Part shown: positions 5,143 through 8,358 of the stretch, one piece after another
Layout: each line of letters starts with the position of its first letter
Numbering within the stretch: position 1 is the stretch's first letter
Assembly (NCBI GenBank): GCA_030145435.1
Contig: JAQYVQ010000555.1
Span: forward strand, 1 to 8,358
Reading direction: 5' to 3'
Origin: Syntrophobacteria bacterium
GTDB taxonomy: Bacteria; Desulfobacterota; DSWW01
DNA length: 8,358 nt
Position numbers and translations under genes: made by a program
Notes under the pieces: generated by a model
What the model was told of the DNA's origin: nothing
Seen by the model: the letters and a program-made list of their open reading frames with translations, nothing else
The model's database searches: none

Positions 5143-6627
5143 ATGGCCCTTAGTCTGGCGATCATCCTCCTCCTCGGGTTGGGGGCGGATTATCTGTTCC
5201 GGCGGGTGAAGCTTCCGGGTCTCGTGGGAATGCTCTTCGCCGGGGTGCTCGCAGGGCCTTACGTACTCGGGCTTCTCTCACCCGAGATGATGGAGGTTTC
5301 GGGGGATTTCCGGAAGATCGCCCTCATCGTGATCCTCCTGAGGGCCGGCTTCGAGCTCCACCGGGACACCCTGAACCGGGTGGGCCGTGCCGCACTCACC
5401 ATGAGCGCCGTCCCGGCCATCTTTGAAATCCTCGCCGTCGTTCTCGTGGCGCCGCCCCTGCTCGGAATCAGCTACCTGGAAGCCGCCATCCTGGGGTCCA
5501 TCCTGGCCGCCGTGTCCCCGGCCGTGGTCGTGCCCCTCATGATCGACTTCATGGACAAGGGGCGCGGGACCCGGAAGGGAATCCCGACCCTTCTTCTCGG
5601 GGCTTCATCGGTTGACGATGTCTTCGTAATCGTCGTCTTCACAGTCTTCCTGGGGATGTACGGCGGGCAGGACGTGAACCTCCTGGCCAAGCTCGGCGAG
5701 ATCCCTCTGTCCATAGCGCTCGGAATCGTCGTCGGCATCATCCCGGGGTACCTGCTTCTCCGTCTCTTTCAGAAGTATGACTGGCGCCCCCCTCGACGAA
5801 CCCTGGTCGTTCTTGGAACCGCCATCATGCTCACCTGGTTCGAAGACGTCACGAAACAATGGGTCCCGATCGCCAGCCTCATCGGCGTCATGGCCATCGG
5901 GTTCATCATCCTGGAGAAGGCAGAGCCGATCGCTCACATCATTTCTCAGAAGCTCAAAAAGGTCTGGGTCTTTGCAGAGCTTCTTCTCTTCGTGCTCGTT
6001 GGGGCCCAGGTCAACATTCACGTGGCATGGAAGGCGGGCCTCGCAGGGACCCTGGTGATCCTGGTGGGGCTTGTTTCTAGAAGCATCGGAACCTATCTGT
6101 CGCTTCTGGGCACCCCCCTCGACTGGAAGGAACGGCTGTTCTGCGTGGTGGCGTATGTTCCCAAGGCAACCGTCCAGGCCGCCATCGGCGCCATCCCGCT
6201 GGCCGCGGGGGTCGCATCCGGGGAAATCATCCTGGCGGTTGCAGTTCTCTCGATCCTATTGACAGCGCCTCTGGGCGCCATCGGCATCATCTTCCTGGGG
6301 GAGCGGATCCTGGACCGGGAGGAGCGGCCCGTCTACCGATTCCAGCAGATCCGGGAAAAACTGAGCCTTCCCCGGGTAGGAGAGAGGGTCAGGAGCAAGC
6401 AGTCCGGCACGGTCTGGAAGATCATCGAGGAGAAGGAGATCTGGTTGAACAACATGGACGCCCAGGAGGCCCGTGGACGTGACCTCTCCCCCCTGCCGGC
6501 CATCTCGCTGCGTTTCTGGAGAGATGAACCCAACCTCGAGCCGGGCACCGGAAAGACGATGTCACATCGGTACAGCCCGGTAGACCCGTCCTTCCACGAC
6601 CACTGGGAGATCCTGTACGACGCCTGA
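5143..6627 (+). CDS. Cation/proton antiporter (CPA, NhaP/KefB-like) with C-terminal soluble domain
   Basis: This 494-residue inner-membrane protein has an N-terminal transporter domain (about 1-390) of roughly 12 hydrophobic segments and a soluble tail of about 100 residues. CPA-type exchangers move Na+ or K+ against H+. Family marks are VSPAVVVPLMIDF (about 124-136, the unwound helix), GASSVDDV with D158-D159 (the ion-binding pair), R314 in VSRSIGTYLS, and PKATVQAAIGAIP (340-352) near the end of the membrane part. An Asp-Asp pair is typical of electrogenic CPA2 exchangers, while Asn-Asp is usual in CPA1. The tail contains VGERVRSKQSGTVWKIIEE, which reads like a small beta-barrel, then an aromatic end (FHDHWEILYDA). 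It is not a TrkA-N/TrkA-C domain that I recognise. The start has GGTGGAAGG directly before the ATG. It lies after the operon terminator, so it needs its own promoter, which I could not identify. Confidence 0.87.
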   Translation: MALSLAIILLLGLGADYLFRRVKLPGLVGMLFAGVLAGPYVLGLLSPEMMEVSGDFRKIALIVILLRAGFELHRDTLNRVGRAALTMSAVPAIFEILAVVLVAPPLLGISYLEAAILGSILAAVSPAVVVPLMIDFMDKGRGTRKGIPTLLLGASSVDDVFVIVVFTVFLGMYGGQDVNLLAKLGEIPLSIALGIVVGIIPGYLLLRLFQKYDWRPPRRTLVVLGTAIMLTWFEDVTKQWVPIASLIGVMAIGFIILEKAEPIAHIISQKLKKVWVFAELLLFVLVGAQVNIHVAWKAGLAGTLVILVGLVSRSIGTYLSLLGTPLDWKERLFCVVAYVPKATVQAAIGAIPLAAGVASGEIILAVAVLSILLTAPLGAIGIIFLGERILDREERPVYRFQQIREKLSLPRVGERVRSKQSGTVWKIIEEKEIWLNNMDAQEARGRDLSPLPAISLRFWRDEPNLEPGTGKTMSHRYSPVDPSFHDHWEILYDA

Positions 6628-6642
6628 AGATCAGCAAGGGGC

Positions 6643-6666
6643 CCTTGTCTCCCTTTTTTGACAAGG
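6643..6666. repeat. Inverted repeat after the antiporter gene, possible weak terminator
   Basis: CCTTGTC (6643-6649) and GACAAGG (6660-6666) form a perfect 7-bp inverted repeat whose 10-base loop holds a run of six T. An alternative stem AAGGG (6636-6640)/CCCTT (6651-6655) would run straight into those T bases and could act as a weak terminator on the + strand. It begins 15 bases after the stop codon. Confidence 0.35.
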
Positions 6667-6793
6667 AACCCGAAAAACATTTACAGTAGGTTGGTTTACC
6701 GCGGTGTTTGGTAGAAGAAACCCATCCGCCCGATTCAATCATTTATAAATCATATATGTGTGGAAATCCCCAAGAGAGAAGGAGCCTGGGAAC

Positions 6794-7717
6794 ATGCCCC
6801 TGAAACCTCTCCCAGAACCGGACAGCTGGCTCGCGCGCTTCAAGGGCTTTGTCTCGGGATCGATCGCATTCGCTTTTTTCTTCTCCACCCTGATCACCTT
6901 GAACGCACTGCAGACCTTGAGCCTGGTGATAAAGATCTTCTCCCCCGGGGCCTTCCGCCGGGTCAATCAACGAGTGGCAAGACTCTGGTGGGGCTGGTGT
7001 GCCCTGGGCGCGGAGAAGGTCTACGGCACGAAGTGGATCATGAGCGGGGACGATGTTCCCATGCAAGAGAACGCGATCGTCGTCTTGAACCACCAGGAGA
7101 TGGCGGACATCACGGTGACCTTCTCGTTCGCCCGCGCGAAAGGGCGCGTCGGGGACCTGAAGTGGTTCGTCAAGGACGTCCTGAAGTACGTGCCCGGCGT
7201 CGGATGGGGCATGCTCTTCCTCGATTGTCCTTTTATCAAGCGAGACTGGACCGCCGACAAGGACTATATACACAATGTCTTCCGGAACATCTTGGACTAC
7301 GACGTCCCCATTTGGCTCATGACGTTTGCCGAGGGAACGCGAGTCCGGCCCGAAAAGATCTCCCGGAGCAGGGAATACGCGGAAAAGCAGGGCAGGACCC
7401 CGCTCGAGCACGTCCTCATTCCCCGTACAAAAGGGTTCGTTGCGAGCGTCCAGGCCTTGCGGGGCCATGTCGACGCGGTCTATGACCTCACGATCGGCTA
7501 CGTGGGCGGCGTGCCGACCCTCTGGCAGTGGACCAAGGGCTATGTTCGGAAGGTCCATCTGGATGTCCGGCGCTACGCCATTAACGAGCTGCCCGAGAAC
7601 GAGGAGGCCCTCTCCGATTGGCTCATCAAGCGCTTCGAAGAAAAGGACCGCCTCCTCGACTCCTTCTACAGTAACGGCGTCTTTCCGACGACCTCGGGGC
7701 TGCGGCCTTCCGAGTGA
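6794..7717 (+). CDS. Membrane acyltransferase, LCLAT/AGPAT type (PlsC superfamily)
   Basis: This 307-residue protein has one hydrophobic segment near the N-terminus (about 22-50) and a PlsC-type acyltransferase core. The HxxxxD catalytic motif is NHQEMAD (H100, D105). PFIKRD (about 146-151) is the second motif, EGTR (180-183) binds the phosphate of the acceptor, and LIPRTKGF is the fourth. The C-terminal part (about 225-295), with VYDLTIGY, KVHLDVRRY, LPENEE and RFEEKDRLLDSFY, resembles the C-terminal domain of eukaryotic LCLAT1/AGPAT3-5 acyltransferases. It probably acylates a lysophospholipid or lysophosphatidate at the inner membrane. I chose ATG 6794 because AGGAG (6779-6783) lies 10 bases upstream. 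A GTG at 6758 would add 12 residues without a ribosome binding site. An AT-rich stretch at about 6740-6757 may be part of its promoter. Its TGA overlaps a GTG that opens the MscS-like remnant. Confidence 0.87.
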   Translation: MPLKPLPEPDSWLARFKGFVSGSIAFAFFFSTLITLNALQTLSLVIKIFSPGAFRRVNQRVARLWWGWCALGAEKVYGTKWIMSGDDVPMQENAIVVLNHQEMADITVTFSFARAKGRVGDLKWFVKDVLKYVPGVGWGMLFLDCPFIKRDWTADKDYIHNVFRNILDYDVPIWLMTFAEGTRVRPEKISRSREYAEKQGRTPLEHVLIPRTKGFVASVQALRGHVDAVYDLTIGYVGGVPTLWQWTKGYVRKVHLDVRRYAINELPENEEALSDWLIKRFEEKDRLLDSFYSNGVFPTTSGLRPSE

Positions 7718-7874
7718 AATTCATCATCAAGACCAGGGCGGACAATCAGTGGCCTGCAAGACGCGAGATGCTCCCCGGATCAAGAACAAGTTCGATGAAC
7801 TGGGGATCCGTATTCCGATCCCCCACCGTGTGGTTCTTCAACCCCCGGAAAACCCCGAGAGGAATCAGAAATGA
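7714..7874 (+). pseudogene. Frameshifted C-terminal remnant of an MscS-type mechanosensitive channel
   Basis: From GTG 7714 the frame reads VKFIIKTRADNQWPARREML (to 7773). After a one-base slip in the run CTCCCCGG the next frame reads RIKNKFDELGIRIPIPHRVV and ends at TGA 7872-7874. Joined, the two give about 53 residues that fit the last beta-strand and helix of MscS-family channels (…KT…W…R…L…IK..FDE.GI.IP.PHR). The pore helices and most of the cytosolic domain are missing upstream, where the acyltransferase gene is intact. The GTG overlaps the acyltransferase stop (GTGA) and the final TGA overlaps the lipoprotein start (ATGA). It is probably a decayed fragment. A sequencing error in the C run, leaving a real small gene, is the alternative. 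Recognition is from memory of the family pattern. Confidence 0.6.
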
Positions 7875-8287
7875 AGAAGAGACACGTCTTTTCGAGAGCC
7901 ATCGTAATCGCGGCAGCCCTGGGCATTGTGTCTGCCGGATGCGCGGCCAAGAAAGCGCAGACCTCCATGAACACGGAACGGATGCTCCACGCCGCCGGGT
8001 TCCAGGTGAAGATCGCCGACACGCCGGAGAAGCTCGTGATGCTCAAGGGGCTGGCCCAGCGGAAGATCGTTCCCTATCCTAAAGAAGGCGAGATGTACTA
8101 CCTCTATGCGGACGCCGCTTCGTGCCAATGCCTGTACATGGGAACCGCCGACGCCTATCAGCGTTACATAGAATTCAAGGTCGGGCAGAGCATAGGGGAG
8201 GACAACCGCAAGGCCGCGCAGGCGAACGCGAATGCCGCGGCACCGGTCAACATGGGCGTCTGGGGCGGATGGGGCCCCTGGTACTAG
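7871..8287 (+). CDS. Small putative lipoprotein of unknown function
   Basis: This 138-residue protein starts MKKRHVFSRA and continues with a hydrophobic stretch (about 10-20) ending IVSAGC, so C24 is a likely lipidation site. Ser instead of Leu at -3 makes the lipobox imperfect, and cleavage by signal peptidase I is possible. The mature part has a compact region with YYLYADAASCQCLYMGTADA (77-96), where C85 and C87 form CxC, and ends in an Ala/Asn-rich stretch and a Gly/Trp tail (GVWGGWGPWY). I recall similar unnamed exported proteins in proteobacteria but can give no function. Its location would be the periplasmic face of the inner or outer membrane. AGAGGA (7858-7863), seven bases before the ATG, is a good ribosome binding site and decides the start. 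The ATG overlaps the end of the MscS remnant. Confidence 0.78.
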   Translation: MKKRHVFSRAIVIAAALGIVSAGCAAKKAQTSMNTERMLHAAGFQVKIADTPEKLVMLKGLAQRKIVPYPKEGEMYYLYADAASCQCLYMGTADAYQRYIEFKVGQSIGEDNRKAAQANANAAAPVNMGVWGGWGPWY

Positions 8288-8321
8288 AAGGAAAGTAGCG
8301 TACCGGACCTGATCGCTCACA

Positions 8322-8348
8322 CCTCAGGAACGCCCTGAGGCCGTTCCT
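8322..8348 (+). terminator. Overlapping hairpins downstream of the lipoprotein gene
   Basis: CCTCAGG (8322-8328) pairs perfectly with CCTGAGG (8334-8340) over a 5-base loop. A competing perfect stem, AGGAACG (8326-8332) with CGTTCCT (8342-8348), shares bases with the first. No clear T-run follows before the window ends, so it is a possible terminator or a switch-like leader of a gene outside the window. Confidence 0.35.
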
Positions 8349-8358
8349 TGTCCTTGCC

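Noticed and set aside
6760..7485. Alternative + strand frame of 241 codons inside the acyltransferase gene
   Set aside because: It is Arg/Pro/Gly-rich without motifs, while the overlapping frame has HxxxxD, EGTR and the C-terminal domain.
7714..8082. Continuous 122-codon frame running from the MscS remnant into the lipoprotein gene
   Set aside because: Only its first 20 codons resemble MscS. After 7773 the similarity moves to another frame, and from 7871 the lipoprotein frame has the ribosome binding site and signal sequence.
1..8358. tRNA, rRNA, insertion sequence or phage genes
   Set aside because: I saw no cloverleaf, rRNA-like stretch, transposase motif or flanking target duplication on either strand.

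Overview
The window is a GC-rich (roughly 60% by eye), gene-dense stretch. All complete genes read on the + strand. The content suggests an anaerobic, acyl-CoA-metabolising proteobacterium of the Desulfobacterota/Syntrophobacteria type. The reasons are an oxygen-sensitive 4-hydroxybutyryl-CoA dehydratase, a FadR-type regulator with thiolase and crotonase genes, and dispersed hairpins with a CCCGCCTTCGCGGG core. The taxonomic assignment is an inference.

Region 1 (1-312) is a probable divergent control region. It holds a likely minus-strand start codon at the left edge with a good ribosome binding site, a candidate promoter on each strand, and two copies of an AGTCAGAC element. The copy at 46-56 matches the FadR-family operator consensus TNGTNNNACNA exactly, and the copy at 183-193 nearly so.

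Region 2 (313-4962) looks like one operon: a GntR/FadR regulator, an acyl-CoA thiolase, an enoyl-CoA hydratase/isomerase, a 92-residue Cys-rich protein of unknown function, and 4-hydroxybutyryl-CoA dehydratase/vinylacetyl-CoA isomerase (AbfD). The AbfD protein keeps C99, C103, H292 and C299, the ligands of its [4Fe-4S] cluster, at the same residue numbers as the clostridial enzyme. Together these enzymes could take 4-hydroxybutyryl-CoA to crotonyl-CoA, 3-hydroxybutyryl-CoA and, after oxidation, acetoacetyl-CoA and acetyl-CoA. The 3-hydroxyacyl-CoA dehydrogenase and the CoA-activating enzyme are not in the window. The operon is followed by hairpin repeats and a good intrinsic terminator (5078-5106).

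Region 3 (5143-8287) has no obvious link to the operon. It carries a cation/proton antiporter with an extra cytosolic C-terminal domain, an LCLAT/AGPAT-type membrane acyltransferase, a frameshifted remnant of the C-terminal end of an MscS channel, and a small putative lipoprotein. The acyltransferase, the MscS remnant and the lipoprotein abut through GTGA and ATGA overlaps. The window ends in a hairpin region that may be a terminator.

The most interesting points are the Cys-rich protein whose gene overlaps abfD, the paired FadR-type operators in the divergent control region, and the frameshifted MscS tail.
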